From: Palsa-851 sp035534435
GTDB lineage: Bacteria; Chloroflexota; Dormibacteria; Aeolococcales; Aeolococcaceae
Assembly (NCBI GenBank): GCA_035534435.1
Contig: DATLRX010000096.1
Span: forward strand, 16,961-80,960
Direction of reading: 5' to 3'
Length of the DNA stretch: 64,000 nt
Made by a program: the position numbers and the translations under genes. The notes beneath the pieces are model-generated. The model saw nothing but the letters and a program-made list of their open reading frames with translations. It did no database searches and was not told the origin of the DNA. Numbering within the stretch: position 1 is the stretch's first letter; every line of letters starts with the position of its first letter. Shown here in pieces: positions 1 through 9,239 of the stretch.

Positions 1-1
1 C

Positions 2-67
2 GCCGGCGACACCACCCAGGGCTTCAGAGTCTCGGCGCGCCTGCCGCTCGAAGCACCGACCGGATGA
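2..67 (+). CDS. Sensor histidine kinase, C-terminal end only
   Basis: Only the last 21 codons are in the window. The reading frame gives a tail containing GFRVSARLP, which is the usual final beta strand of a HATPase_c domain in NarX/DesK-type histidine kinases. Its TGA overlaps the ATG of the following response regulator (ATGA), so the two are translationally coupled and form one two-component system. The signal sensed cannot be seen because the sensor part lies upstream of the window. Confidence 0.6.
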   Translation, partial: AGDTTQGFRVSARLPLEAPTG

Positions 68-717
68 TCGCCGTCCTGATCGTCGACGACCAGCCGCTGG
101 TGCGCACGGGGCTCCGCACGCTTCTCGAAGAGGAGTCGGACATCGCCGTTGTGGGTGATGCGGCCGACGGCGAGGAGGCGGTGCGTGCTGTTGCCGCGCT
201 CGCCCCCCACGTCGTGCTCATGGATATTCGCATGCCCGTGCTCGACGGGCTCGAGGCAACGCGACGGATCATCACGAGCGGGTCTGCCGCGCGGGTCGTG
301 ATCCTGACGACGTTCGACCTGGACGCCTACGTCTTCGAGGCGCTGCGTGCGGGTGCATCCGGATTCCTGCTGAAGGACGCGCCGAGCGATGAGATCGTGC
401 GTGCGGTGCGGATCGCGGCGGGCGGTGAGGCATTGCTCGCGCCGTCGGTGACGCGGCGCTTGATCGAGCGCTTCAGCGGGCATGCGCCGCGTGCCGAGGC
501 ACCGCGCGTTCGCGAGCTCACGGAGCGTGAGCGGGAGGTTCTGCTGCTCGTCGCGCGCGGGCTCAGCAACGCCGAGATCGCCCAGCAACTCTTCCTCGGT
601 GAGACGACGGTGAAGACACATGTCGCTCACATCCTCGACAAGCTCGAGGTGCGCGACCGCGTGCAGGCTGTCGTGCTTGCGTACGAGTCCGGATTGGTGA
701 CGCCCTTCCTGCAGTAG
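64..717 (+). CDS. NarL/LuxR-family response regulator
   Basis: A 217-residue two-component response regulator. The N-terminal receiver domain (about residues 1-120) shows the acidic pair in IVDDQPL, the phospho-accepting Asp in VLMDIRMPVLDG, the Thr of ILTTFD and the Lys of LLKDAP. The C-terminal LuxR-type helix-turn-helix (about 150-212) starts LTEREREVLLLVARG and contains NAEIAQQLFLGETTVKTHV. The ATG overlaps the stop of the upstream kinase gene, its likely partner. It should act as a phosphorylation-dependent DNA-binding activator or repressor in the cytoplasm; its targets are unknown. Confidence 0.93.
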   Translation: MIAVLIVDDQPLVRTGLRTLLEEESDIAVVGDAADGEEAVRAVAALAPHVVLMDIRMPVLDGLEATRRIITSGSAARVVILTTFDLDAYVFEALRAGASGFLLKDAPSDEIVRAVRIAAGGEALLAPSVTRRLIERFSGHAPRAEAPRVRELTEREREVLLLVARGLSNAEIAQQLFLGETTVKTHVAHILDKLEVRDRVQAVVLAYESGLVTPFLQ

Positions 718-839
718 GAAGAGCCGAATCTCATCCGTGCGGATGACGGGGAATCACTCCTACGGCTGACGCTCGGCGACCAGCTGCACGCAGACGATCG
801 ATGCACCGGACACCGGGAACGGGACATCGAGGATCGAGC

Positions 840-2420
840 ATGAGCGAGCACCGGCCGCTGACGATACACACGAGTGCCGAGGCCGCCGTGCTCACGGCGC
901 CCGCGCGCGCGTCCTCGCCTGAGGCAGCGCAGCAACCCTCGATGACACGCGGCCGGCCACGCCGGCATACGGAGCGTTGGGTGGTCGGTGGTATCGCGCT
1001 GGCCGTCCTGGCCTTGCACTTGGCGACCAACGGCCTCTACGGCTTCCAACGCGATGAGATGTACTACCTCGACAGCGCGCGGCACCTGGCGTGGGGGTTC
1101 GTCGACTACCCGCCACTCACGCCGACGATCGCCAGGGTGAGCCTGCTGTTCTTCGGTCCCACCAACGTCTGGGGGCTGCGACTCTGGCCGAGCCTCGCCG
1201 GCGCCGTGATGGTGGTGCTCGGTGCGCAGATCGCGCACGAGCTCGGTGGCGGCCGGACGGCGCGCATTCTCGCCGCGATCGGCGCCGCCACGAGTCCGGT
1301 GCTGCTCGGCGCGAACTGGCTCTTTCAGACGGTCACGTTCGACCAGCTGATGTGGCTCGTCTGCATATGGATCTTCGCGCGCCTGCTGCGGACGGGAGAT
1401 CGCCGGCTGTGGCTTGCGCTCGGCTCAGCGGTTGGAATCGGACTCGAGACCAAGTACACGATCGTCGCCCTCGTCGCAGGGCTGATGCTCGCCGTCGCCG
1501 TGACCCCGTTGCGCCGGCATCTGCGCACCGCCTGGCCGTGGCTCGGAGTCCTCGCCGCCGGCATGATCTTCCTGCCGAACGTGGTCTGGCAGATCGCGAA
1601 CGGATGGCCGTCGGTGGCATTCACGCTCGCGCATCCCGTGGCGCAGTCCGGCGACTTCGGACCGTTCGCGTTCCTCTCGGAACAGCTTCCGCTCATCGGC
1701 CCCCTCGCCATCCCGTTGTGGGGAGCAGGGTTCTGGTGGCTGCTCTCCGGACGCGGGCGTGCGGTGGGCGTGGCGGCTCTGGTTGCCGCCGGCATCTTCC
1801 TGCTCGTGGGCAAGGGGTATTACATCGGACCGCTGCATCCGGTCCTCCTGGCTGCGGGTGCCTGTGCCGTCGAGTCGTGGACGCGTCAACGCCGGCGATG
1901 GCTCATACCGACCACGGCGGTTGCGTTGGCGGTACAGGCAGTCGTTCTCGCGCCGATCGCGATACCGCTCTTTCCCGAGTCCGTCATGGCGCGATCGGCA
2001 CTCCCCTCGGTCCGCACCGACTTTGCGGACACCATTGGCTGGCGGGACCTCGCTAGGGAGGTTGCCACCGTCTACCGCCGGCTGCCGGTGAGCGAGCGAT
2101 CCACAACGGTGATCCTCACCAACAACTTCGGCGAAGCCGGCGCCGTGAACACGTATGGACCGGCCCTCGGTTTGCCGGCGGCCGTGTCCGGTGAGCTCAC
2201 CTATTACTACTGGAAGCCAACCCGCATCGACGGCCCGGTCATTGCGGTGGGTCTCGACCTCGGTTTCCTCTCGACGCTGTTCAACGGTTGCGCTCCCGCC
2301 GGCACGGTCTCCAACTCGTATGTTCTGGACAACCAGGAGTTCGGTGCTCCCATCGTCCTCTGCGGCCGACCCAAACTCACGCTCGACCAACTGTGGCCCC
2401 GTCTGAAGTCGTTCACGTAG
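840..2420 (+). CDS. GT39/ArnT-like membrane glycosyltransferase
   Basis: A polytopic membrane protein of about 526 residues resembling the dolichyl-phosphate-mannose/ArnT glycosyltransferase fold (GT39/GT83-like, PMT_2). After a polar N-terminus, the first helix is followed by an outward loop with the acidic motif FQRDEMYYLDSARH and then VDYPPLTP, the usual catalytic Asp-Glu region of this family. About ten further hydrophobic helices and a soluble C-terminal part follow. Such enzymes move a sugar from a polyprenyl phosphate to an extracytoplasmic acceptor; the substrate here is not predictable. I use the ATG at 840 because GAGG sits 7 bases upstream; an in-frame ATG at 801 lacks a good ribosome-binding site. 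Confidence 0.8.
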   Translation: MSEHRPLTIHTSAEAAVLTAPARASSPEAAQQPSMTRGRPRRHTERWVVGGIALAVLALHLATNGLYGFQRDEMYYLDSARHLAWGFVDYPPLTPTIARVSLLFFGPTNVWGLRLWPSLAGAVMVVLGAQIAHELGGGRTARILAAIGAATSPVLLGANWLFQTVTFDQLMWLVCIWIFARLLRTGDRRLWLALGSAVGIGLETKYTIVALVAGLMLAVAVTPLRRHLRTAWPWLGVLAAGMIFLPNVVWQIANGWPSVAFTLAHPVAQSGDFGPFAFLSEQLPLIGPLAIPLWGAGFWWLLSGRGRAVGVAALVAAGIFLLVGKGYYIGPLHPVLLAAGACAVESWTRQRRRWLIPTTAVALAVQAVVLAPIAIPLFPESVMARSALPSVRTDFADTIGWRDLAREVATVYRRLPVSERSTTVILTNNFGEAGAVNTYGPALGLPAAVSGELTYYYWKPTRIDGPVIAVGLDLGFLSTLFNGCAPAGTVSNSYVLDNQEFGAPIVLCGRPKLTLDQLWPRLKSFT

Positions 2421-2430
2421 CAGTGCAGCT

Positions 2431-2466
2431 GCGATGCCGGCGCGCCCGCCAGCACGCCGGCATCGC
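2431..2466. terminator. Bidirectional terminator hairpin
   Basis: A perfect 12-bp inverted repeat (left arm GCGATGCCGGCG at 2431-2442, right arm 2455-2466, loop 12 bases) lies in the 62-bp gap between the convergent glycosyltransferase and hemerythrin genes. The position fits a shared terminator, although there is no clear T tract. Confidence 0.65.
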
Positions 2467-2482
2467 GCCCGCAGCGCTGGCC

Positions 2483-3151
2483 TCACGCGGCCGGCGTGGC
2501 GCCGCGGACTGCCGTGATCATCGTCGCGAAGTCCCGCCGACCCGTCGTGTCCCACATCTCACGCACCGGGGCGGGGATGTGCTGCAGCGTCGTCGCCAAC
2601 TGTGCATCGGTCATCTGCTCGAAGATCAGCCCGAGCACCAGCCAGGTCTTGTCGCCGGTGAAGTGACCCATCGCCCACCCCGGGAGCGCGCTCCACTCGT
2701 CCTGTGAGACGGTCACCGCGGCGAGCGGGAGGATCTCGCGCTCCTCCTCGACCAGATGCGCGTCGAGCTCGACGGCGAGCCTGCGAGTCGCGGCTGCCAG
2801 CGCTGTCGCACGCTCCGCGGTCGGATTGGCGCTGTACGCATCGAGGGAGCGTGAGGCGGCTTGGATCACCTCGTCGACGGCCGCGTGCTGCGACTCCATG
2901 CGGTCGAGGAGCGCTTCACGCTCGGGTGCGCGTGCACGCAGCAGGGGCCAGAGCATCGCGTCCTCCGCGCCGTGGTGCGCGTGGAGAAAGGCGAGCACGT
3001 TCGAGTAGAACGAGCTGATCAGCGGGGCGCGATCCGCCGCGGGTGCCGTGCCGATGACGTCGTCCGCACCGGCAAACGCCTGGCGGAACATGCCGTGCGG
3101 GATGAACATGTCCGATGTGTCGCAGGTCCGCGTGAGTGTGTCCTGGGTCAT
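2483..3151 (-). CDS. Hemerythrin HHE-domain protein
   Basis: A 222-residue cytoplasmic protein with a hemerythrin-like helical bundle. Candidate diiron ligands are the His of IPHGMFRQAF, the HAHHGAEDAMLWP segment, ESQHAAVDEV, and LDAHLVEEEREILP, in the order and spacing seen in HHE proteins. Family members bind or sense O2, NO or iron. An in-frame ORF extends further upstream, but the ATG at 3151 has GGAGG 6-7 bases before it and starts just before the domain, so the longer version is rejected. It lies downstream of the LuxR/TPR regulator gene on the same strand, with a perfect palindrome between them. Confidence 0.82.
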   Translation of the reverse strand: MTQDTLTRTCDTSDMFIPHGMFRQAFAGADDVIGTAPAADRAPLISSFYSNVLAFLHAHHGAEDAMLWPLLRARAPEREALLDRMESQHAAVDEVIQAASRSLDAYSANPTAERATALAAATRRLAVELDAHLVEEEREILPLAAVTVSQDEWSALPGWAMGHFTGDKTWLVLGLIFEQMTDAQLATTLQHIPAPVREMWDTTGRRDFATMITAVRGATPAA

Positions 3152-3250
3152 GGTCTGCCTCCGTGCGCTGCTGGCGGGTACGGCACGACGATCGCTCGCG
3201 CGCACAGTCCAGGTCGTCCCCTGAACCGGCCATTTCGGTGGCCTGAGGCG

Positions 3251-3268
3251 ATGACCCGATCGGGTCAT
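3251..3268. promoter_or_regulatory. 18-bp perfect palindrome upstream of the hemerythrin gene
   Basis: ATGACCCGATCGGGTCAT is a perfect palindrome with no spacer, 100-117 bases upstream of the hemerythrin start and just past the stop of the LuxR-type regulator gene (both minus strand). With no loop bases it makes a poor terminator, so a dimeric-regulator operator is the better guess. Which protein binds it is unknown. Confidence 0.4.
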
Positions 3269-3275
3269 ACGCCGG

Positions 3276-4886
3276 TCAGCTGAGGCCGAGACGAGTCGCT
3301 TCGGCCGCTGCCGCGGCGCGCGTGGGGACGTCGAGCTTGCGCAGCACCGACGCAACATGGCGGTGCACGGTGTGCGGGCTCAAGTTGAGCTCCTGGGCGA
3401 TCGCGGCGTTGCTCAACCCGGCGGCAACGAGACGGAGCACCTCAGCCTCGCGTGCGGTCAACCCCGCGGGGCGCGGCGTCGCGGCGGTCTCTCCGAGCAA
3501 CTGTCGCGCGGCGTCCAGCGCAGCGGCAGCCTCGTCGGATCGTCCTGCGGCGCGCAGCACAGCTGCCTCGTGACGCCGCGCCTGTGCCGCGTCGAAGCAC
3601 GTGCCGGCATTTGCGAAGAGACGCGCCGCCTCGCGATCGGCGGCGACCGCTTCGTCGACCTTGCCGTCCATGGCATCCACCGCGGCTCGCGACAGTGCCA
3701 GCCACGCACGCACCGGTGGAGTCGCGATTCGTTCAGCGATTGGGTCCAGCTCTGCCAGGGCACGGTGTGCGGTCTCGACGTCACCGGCGGCGGCCGCGGC
3801 ACGGATGGTGAGCTGGTGCGAGAGCACGCTGGTCGTATCGCGCCCGCCCTGCGTCATCGTCGCCAGTTCCTTCGCCAGGCTGACTGCTGACTGCGTGTCG
3901 CCGGCGTCCAGCGCCAGCTCGCCGCGAAGGCGGAGGACGTCGGGCGTCTCCGGGCAGTCACGGATCAGCTGCGCCGCGCTCTTCGGGTCGCCGCGCCGGC
4001 GCTGCAGGTCGGCGAGCTTGACCAGGGCGTTGCCCCGAATCATCCGGTGCCCCTGACGCCAGTGCCCGGTGTCGAACATGTCGAGCGCGTCGCGCAGTCG
4101 CGCCTCGCCTTCGCTCGTGCGCCCCAGGACGCCAAGGATCCAGCCGTATGTCGCCAGGCAGTTCGCTTTGAGGAAGCCGCTGGGCCGCTCGCTGTCGACG
4201 GCAAGGCCCGCGCGGCACCACTCCTCGGCGCGCGCGTAGTCGTGTGCGGACTCGCAGGCGGCGAGCGTCACGCAGAAGCAGTCACTCATCACCAGCGGAG
4301 CGGTCGTGTCACCGGACGCGACGCCGGCCATGGCGCTGTCGACGAGCCGCATCCCCGCGCCGACGTCACCGAGGATGACCAGCGCAAGCCCACGCTCGGC
4401 CAGCGCGCTCAGCTCGAGGTCGCGGTCACCATGGCGGCGGGCGATCGCCTCGGCCTCGAGCGCCGCCTCCGCGAGGCGCTCGTAGTCGCCCTCGAAGGCG
4501 GTGCGATAGAGGAGCAGCCAGCCGTGCTCGGCGCACTCGGGGAGGTCCTCGAGCAGTCGCGCGGCGCGCCCGAACCACCCGTTGGCAACGGCGCGGTCGC
4601 CGTAGTTGAACGCCTCCTCGAGGGCGCTCCAGCACGCGACCCATGCCGCGCGCTGTGGCGACCCGGTATCGACGAGGCGGCGATACGCCAGCTTCATCTC
4701 ATCGATCGCTGCCTTGGTGTCGTACCCGCACCAGAGGGCGGTGGCGAGGACCACGTGTGCCTCGCCATCGTCGCTGCCGGCGATGCACGCTCGAGCGTAC
4801 TCGGCGGCCGCGCGCCAGTCGCCGCTGGCCAGCGCCGCCTCGGCTTTGCGGAGATCGGCCGGTGCCTGCTTGTCAAGCGTGGTCAT
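3276..4886 (-). CDS. LuxR-family regulator with TPR-like helical array
   Basis: A 536-residue regulator. Most of the protein is a helical repeat array typical of TPR/MalT-like sensor regions, for example ALASGDWRAAAEYARACIAG near the start and RAAGRSDEAAAALDAARQLL near residue 450. The end is a LuxR-type HTH: LTAREAEVLRLVAAGLSNAAIAQ followed by LSPHTVHRHVASVLRKLDV. There is no NB-ARC/AAA ATPase domain and no receiver domain, so it is neither a LAL/MalT ATPase nor a response regulator. The TPR region probably binds a ligand or partner protein. It is divergent from a damaged cupin gene and upstream of the hemerythrin gene, a plausible target. Confidence 0.85.
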   Translation of the reverse strand: MTTLDKQAPADLRKAEAALASGDWRAAAEYARACIAGSDDGEAHVVLATALWCGYDTKAAIDEMKLAYRRLVDTGSPQRAAWVACWSALEEAFNYGDRAVANGWFGRAARLLEDLPECAEHGWLLLYRTAFEGDYERLAEAALEAEAIARRHGDRDLELSALAERGLALVILGDVGAGMRLVDSAMAGVASGDTTAPLVMSDCFCVTLAACESAHDYARAEEWCRAGLAVDSERPSGFLKANCLATYGWILGVLGRTSEGEARLRDALDMFDTGHWRQGHRMIRGNALVKLADLQRRRGDPKSAAQLIRDCPETPDVLRLRGELALDAGDTQSAVSLAKELATMTQGGRDTTSVLSHQLTIRAAAAAGDVETAHRALAELDPIAERIATPPVRAWLALSRAAVDAMDGKVDEAVAADREAARLFANAGTCFDAAQARRHEAAVLRAAGRSDEAAAALDAARQLLGETAATPRPAGLTAREAEVLRLVAAGLSNAAIAQELNLSPHTVHRHVASVLRKLDVPTRAAAAAEATRLGLS

Positions 4887-5022
4887 GGTGTGATCTTGCG
4901 TGATTCTGTGTCGAGAGTCAGCCTCAGCCGGCGCGCGGGGCCGGCTCCGTTGTCAAAGGTACGAGCCGCGTCGACACGCGAACAACGACGCGTCGCGCGG
5001 CGGCGAGCGGCGCAGATGCTCG

Positions 5023-5407
5023 ATGGCGTTGGAGGGCGTCATCATCGACGACGACCCGCAACGGTGTCGAGGTCGAGTTCCTGCCCGGGCTCGGGTTCCG
5101 ACCTGTCCTGGGTGAGCACACGATGCTCAATTTCGTGTCGTTCGAGCCGCACACCGAGGCGCCGATGCATGTACACGTGGAGGAGCAGATCGTGCTCGTC
5201 CTGGAGGGGGAGTTCGAGTTCGACATCGATGGTGATGTCCGCACGATGCACGTGGGCGATGTGGCGGTGGTTCCGAGTTGGGTGCCTCATAGAGCGCGCA
5301 CCCACGACACGTCGTGCCGTGAGGTCGACGTCTTCAATCCCCCGAGACGCTCCCTTCTCGATCACGCACGCAAGCAGGCGACGCCTCGTCGCCCCGAACC
5401 GGCCTAG
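5023..5407 (+). pseudogene. Cupin-domain protein, frameshifted
   Basis: An open frame from 5123 encodes a small cupin barrel with HTEAPMHVHVEEQ, the Glu of LEGEFEF and the His of VPSWVPHRAR, the usual metal-binding His/His/Glu/His set. Its coding sense continues upstream of that ATG (GVEVEFLPGLGFRPVLGEHT) but finds no start codon. A credible start is the ATG at 5023 (MALEGVIIDDDP) one frame away. Removing one base near position 59 of the 5000 block (the C after the CCG codon at 5056-5058) joins both parts into a 127-residue protein. So this is either a decayed gene or a one-base sequencing/assembly error. Function beyond a small-molecule-binding cupin is unknown. Confidence 0.6.
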
Positions 5408-5421
5408 GAAGGGTCGAAACG

Positions 5422-5437
5422 CACGCGGATCCGCGTG
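5422..5437. terminator. Palindrome between convergent genes
   Basis: CACGCGGATCCGCGTG is a perfect 16-bp palindrome in the roughly 100-bp gap between the convergent cupin and C39-like genes. It can fold with a GATC loop and a 6-bp stem, and its position suggests a bidirectional terminator. Confidence 0.4.
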
Positions 5438-5507
5438 TACTGGCAACACCGTCGACTCGGGTTGCACAAGCCTCAATGCCGCCTACGACGAATGGTCAGA
5501 GCGACCG

Positions 5508-7811
5508 CTACTGGAACCAGCCCTCAACATCCAGCAGCGCATTGACGCTCCCGGCAGCGTTGTACAACCGCACATCCCCGGAAGGAGACGACGGTGACAA
5601 CCCCACCGCCACGAGATTCGGCAGCACTGAGCTCACCACATTCACATCCGAGGCATTCGGTCGCGGGGAGACATTCGCCGGATATGCGATGAGGTAGGTC
5701 GCCACCCGGCCGAAGGAAATCGCGGTGAAGTTGCCGATGATGGCGATCGGCCCGGTGCTCGGCACTCCCGCGATGCCGGCAACCGCGACCAGGAGCGTCC
5801 CACCCGGCGTGAGCGTGTGCCCCGCGCATGGCGTTCCAGAACCGACCCGTGTATCGCACACACGCGTCGGCCCAATCGCCTGGAACTGCGTGCCAACTGG
5901 CGCCGACGCGGACCCGAACCAGCCGGTCGCGTCCAGGATGAAGTCAATGGATCCCACGGAATTGAAAACGCACACATCGGTTGTCGGGCCGCCGGTAGTG
6001 GCCGGACCAAGGCTGACGATGACTCGATTCGCCTCGGTCGTTCCAGTGCCAAGATTGATCGTCGACGTGGCAGCAGACGCGGCACACGAGCCGTTCGCCT
6101 GCGGAGGATAGACACTCAGAAACGTCGACGACGTGCCGCCAATCGCGGTGAGATTCAGCACCGCGGCCTGCGCCATCCCGTTGGTCGGGATGCTCGCCGG
6201 CGAGCCACCAACGCCGCTCGGCACGCCCGAAACATTCACCTTCACCACAGCGCTCGAACCGAGACGATGGTCGCTGGTACCGGTGCCATTGCAGACATTC
6301 GCGGGTTGCCGCGCCCTGGTGTCGCACACGCGCAGCGGTGAGATGGCGTGGAACTGCCCCGTCGGATCGCTCGCCGTGTCAGGCGCGAAATAGCCCTCCA
6401 CATCCGCAACGACATCCACCGCGCCGATCGGGTTGTACATGCTGATCTCACGGTTGGGGTCCGTTGGGTTCGCCTGACCCAACGTGACCGTCACCAGGTT
6501 GGGAGTGACCGCGCCCGGGCCGAAGTTCAGGTTGGACGCTTGCGGCCTTCCGGTTCCGGCCGGATAGATGGTCAGGAGACCACCGGTGGTGCTCGTGACT
6601 GCAGTCACATTCACAACGACCGCCGTCGCCGTCGCCGGCACCGGGTCGGCCCCGATTCTCAGCCCCGCGACTCCGGTGATCTGCACATTCCTGGTCGCGC
6701 CCGTCGTCACTCGACCGGCGCCGCATTGCATGCATGTGCGTGCGCGCGTATCGAGAATGCGAAACGGCGTCAGCGCAACGTATTTCGACAGCGCGGTGTA
6801 TACGTAGCCCGCGCCCGCGTTGAGCGGGTTCGATCCACCGCCGGTCGTCACCGTTAACTGCTCGTACCCCGCGGCTTCGGCGGGTGTCGTGAACGTGAAC
6901 GATGTACCGGTGATCGCAGCCGGCGTCACGTGCGTCGTCCCCATCGTGACGGTCATCCCCGGCGTGAATCCCGTCCCGGTGACACGCACCGTCTGTCCGC
7001 CGGCGACCGGACCGGCTGCGGGCGACAGGGAACTCACGACCGGATACGGCGTCGCCACCACGACTGGCGGACCCACTGCCACGCCCATGCCGCCGAAGGT
7101 CGTGAGCATCGAGCTGAACTGCGCCTCGGTGTACGTGTACTGATTACCCGAGAAGACATCAAGCAGTGTCACCGAGTGTCCCGGGAACGCACCGAGCACC
7201 GTGACGGCATGTTCATGCAGCGTGTAGCGAATCTGCCGGCCGTCAAACGCGGTCCACGTGCTCGTCGGATATCCCACACCGCTTGCGAGGCTGCGGAAGT
7301 CGATCCACACGACGACGGGACTCCCGCTCTCGATCTCGGCTTCAACCGACGACGTGCTCCATCCTGTCCGGGCCACCTCGGTGAACCCGACCTTGGTGAC
7401 CACGTTGGCAATCGGCTGGTAGTAGACGCCGTACCCGTCGCCGGGAGCGAAGCCCTCGACGCCGTTGACGTTGCCGACAAAGTCGATGTACGGATCGCCC
7501 CACGTGATCGCAGAGCCGTTGACGATGGGATTGCGAAGGTCCAACGGCAGCTGATCGAAGATCCAGTCCTGGAGGCTCAGGCCACCGGTGTTGACCGGAA
7601 CACTCCGCACCTCGAATGCCGCTGCGAGCGCGGCTGCCTCGCAGTCGAGGTTCTTGTCCTGGATGGTGAGCGTGGGGTCGAGGTTCATCGGTCCGGGGCT
7701 CGAGGGGGCAGCCGACGCGACTGCTGACCCGGTCACGAACGCGGCCGCAATGCCGATGGCGACACCGAGCGCCACGAACGCCGACGCGGGGGGACGCCGG
7801 GGGAGACCCAT
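5508..7811 (-). CDS. Secreted C39-like peptidase/IPT/RILDTR surface protein
   Basis: A secreted protein of about 767 residues (start at 7811, ATG with GGGAG just upstream; a GTG at 7853 would add 14 residues). A signal peptide (MGLPRRPPASAFVALGV onward, cleaved near ASA) precedes a C39_2-like papain-fold domain with candidate nucleophile Cys57 in NLDCEAA and His201 in LHEHAVTVLG. Next comes an IPT/TIG Ig-like domain (SSLSPAAGPVAGGQTV) at about 245-335. The rest is three tandem modules of about 140 residues, each opening with an R(I/V)xDTR motif (LTPFRILDTR, ISPLRVCDTR, IGPTRVCDTR) and closing with a DVEGYF/DATGWF/DVEGWF-type end. The modules probably mediate envelope binding. It stands alone, convergent with the cupin gene. 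Confidence 0.78.
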   Translation of the reverse strand: MGLPRRPPASAFVALGVAIGIAAAFVTGSAVASAAPSSPGPMNLDPTLTIQDKNLDCEAAALAAAFEVRSVPVNTGGLSLQDWIFDQLPLDLRNPIVNGSAITWGDPYIDFVGNVNGVEGFAPGDGYGVYYQPIANVVTKVGFTEVARTGWSTSSVEAEIESGSPVVVWIDFRSLASGVGYPTSTWTAFDGRQIRYTLHEHAVTVLGAFPGHSVTLLDVFSGNQYTYTEAQFSSMLTTFGGMGVAVGPPVVVATPYPVVSSLSPAAGPVAGGQTVRVTGTGFTPGMTVTMGTTHVTPAAITGTSFTFTTPAEAAGYEQLTVTTGGGSNPLNAGAGYVYTALSKYVALTPFRILDTRARTCMQCGAGRVTTGATRNVQITGVAGLRIGADPVPATATAVVVNVTAVTSTTGGLLTIYPAGTGRPQASNLNFGPGAVTPNLVTVTLGQANPTDPNREISMYNPIGAVDVVADVEGYFAPDTASDPTGQFHAISPLRVCDTRARQPANVCNGTGTSDHRLGSSAVVKVNVSGVPSGVGGSPASIPTNGMAQAAVLNLTAIGGTSSTFLSVYPPQANGSCAASAATSTINLGTGTTEANRVIVSLGPATTGGPTTDVCVFNSVGSIDFILDATGWFGSASAPVGTQFQAIGPTRVCDTRVGSGTPCAGHTLTPGGTLLVAVAGIAGVPSTGPIAIIGNFTAISFGRVATYLIAYPANVSPRPNASDVNVVSSVLPNLVAVGLSPSSPSGDVRLYNAAGSVNALLDVEGWFQ

Positions 7812-7973
7812 CACTCCCTCGACCGTGCGCCACTCATCCGGTGAGTGCCGCACGCGCTGTTACGGTCCTGGGCACCGACGGTGGCGGAGTACGACGGGCT
7901 CCGTTACGCGGCGCCGCGGGTACCGGGATGAGGCGCGCTCACGAGCTAACCGTAAGGCGCCGACCCCGGTATG

Positions 7974-9206
7974 TCAGCGACTTGTTGTAACAGTAAGTGT
8001 CATCCCCGCTGTCCGCAGCCGATCCACCAGGGCGGAGCCCATCGCCACGGCAGGGGTGAGAACTCCGCCGCGCTCGGGGAGCTCATCGCGAGCGAGGCAG
8101 ATCGCCGCCTCGCCGAGCATGAGCGACGTGGCCGCATAGCCCGGATCGCCCTTCGCGGACACCCGGCTCACGTACCGAGCCCCGCTCGACGTGCGCGTGT
8201 GGATCTCCATGCGGAAGAACCCGGTCCGCCGCGCCTGCTCGCTCGGACCCTCGCCGGGCGACGGCAGCACCCGATCGAGCACCGCACGCGTCGGCGCGAA
8301 GCTCAGGCCGGCGACCAGTCCCGCGATGCCCGTCGCGGCCACCGCTCCCTTCACCGGCGCCGCGACACCGCTCCCGAAGCCCGTCACCTCGCGATAGCGG
8401 AAGCGCCGCCCGTAGGCCCAGCCCTGCAGCGCGTTGCTCCGGCGCACGACGCGCGTGTTCGAGCCGGCCATCACGAACGGGCCCATCCACGTACGGAGGC
8501 CGGCGTCGTGCCGGACGGCCATCAGGTCGCGTTCGTCACCAAGGTCCGGCTCCTCGGAGCGATCAGGGCTGAGCGAATACGCATCGGCGACGAGGCGGCG
8601 GACGCCGGCATCGGCACGCGCCTCCTGCAGCTGCACCCGCATCGAGTCGATGGTGCCGCCGCTCAGGCCGCCCTTGAGGGCTGCCACGACGAGGGTGGTG
8701 TCCTCGAGGTCGCCGGCGCCGTCAGCCAGCGCAGCCTGATGGAGCAGCAGCACACCGAGGTCTGATGGGATGGAGTCGAACCCGCACGCGTGCACGATGC
8801 GCACGCCCGCGCGAGCTGCGGCGTCGTGGCATGTGTCGATGCTCTCGCGCATGAACGCCACCTCGCCGGTCAGGTCCGCGTAGTGCGTGCCCGCCTCGAC
8901 GCACGCACGCACCAGCCCCATGCCCCATCGGCGGTACGGGCCGACTGTCGTTGCCACGACACGCGTGCGAGCGGCAAGCGCGTTGAGCGACTTCGCGTCG
9001 TCGGAGTCAGCGACGATGAGCGGCCACGCGGCGGCTGTCGCGCCGAGACTGGAGCGCACCGCGGCAAGCCGCTCCTGCGAGCGACCGGCGAGCCCGACGC
9101 GCAGTCGCGCGGGCGAGTGCTCAGCCAGGTAGGCGGCCGTCAGCCGGCCGACAAACCCGGTCGCGCCGAAGACAACGACGTCGAGTTCACGCTCCTTGCT
9201 CACCAT
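7974..9206 (-). CDS. Saccharopine dehydrogenase-like trans-acting enoyl reductase
   Basis: A 410-residue oxidoreductase with an N-terminal Rossmann fold (VVVFGATGFVGRLTAAYLAEH) and the layout of the saccharopine-dehydrogenase-like family that includes mycobacterial trans-acting enoyl reductases and human SCCPDH. Further family marks are the region around VATTVGPYRRWG, the YADLTGEVAFMRESI segment and ACGFDSIPSDLGV. These proteins are probably lipid- or polyketide-directed reductases rather than lysine-pathway enzymes. It lies downstream of the MarR gene on the same strand with a 33-bp gap and may be controlled by it. Confidence 0.83.
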   Translation of the reverse strand: MVSKERELDVVVFGATGFVGRLTAAYLAEHSPARLRVGLAGRSQERLAAVRSSLGATAAAWPLIVADSDDAKSLNALAARTRVVATTVGPYRRWGMGLVRACVEAGTHYADLTGEVAFMRESIDTCHDAAARAGVRIVHACGFDSIPSDLGVLLLHQAALADGAGDLEDTTLVVAALKGGLSGGTIDSMRVQLQEARADAGVRRLVADAYSLSPDRSEEPDLGDERDLMAVRHDAGLRTWMGPFVMAGSNTRVVRRSNALQGWAYGRRFRYREVTGFGSGVAAPVKGAVAATGIAGLVAGLSFAPTRAVLDRVLPSPGEGPSEQARRTGFFRMEIHTRTSSGARYVSRVSAKGDPGYAATSLMLGEAAICLARDELPERGGVLTPAVAMGSALVDRLRTAGMTLTVTTSR

Positions 9207-9239
9207 CGCGCGCAGGAAAGCACATTCGATCGCCGAGGT

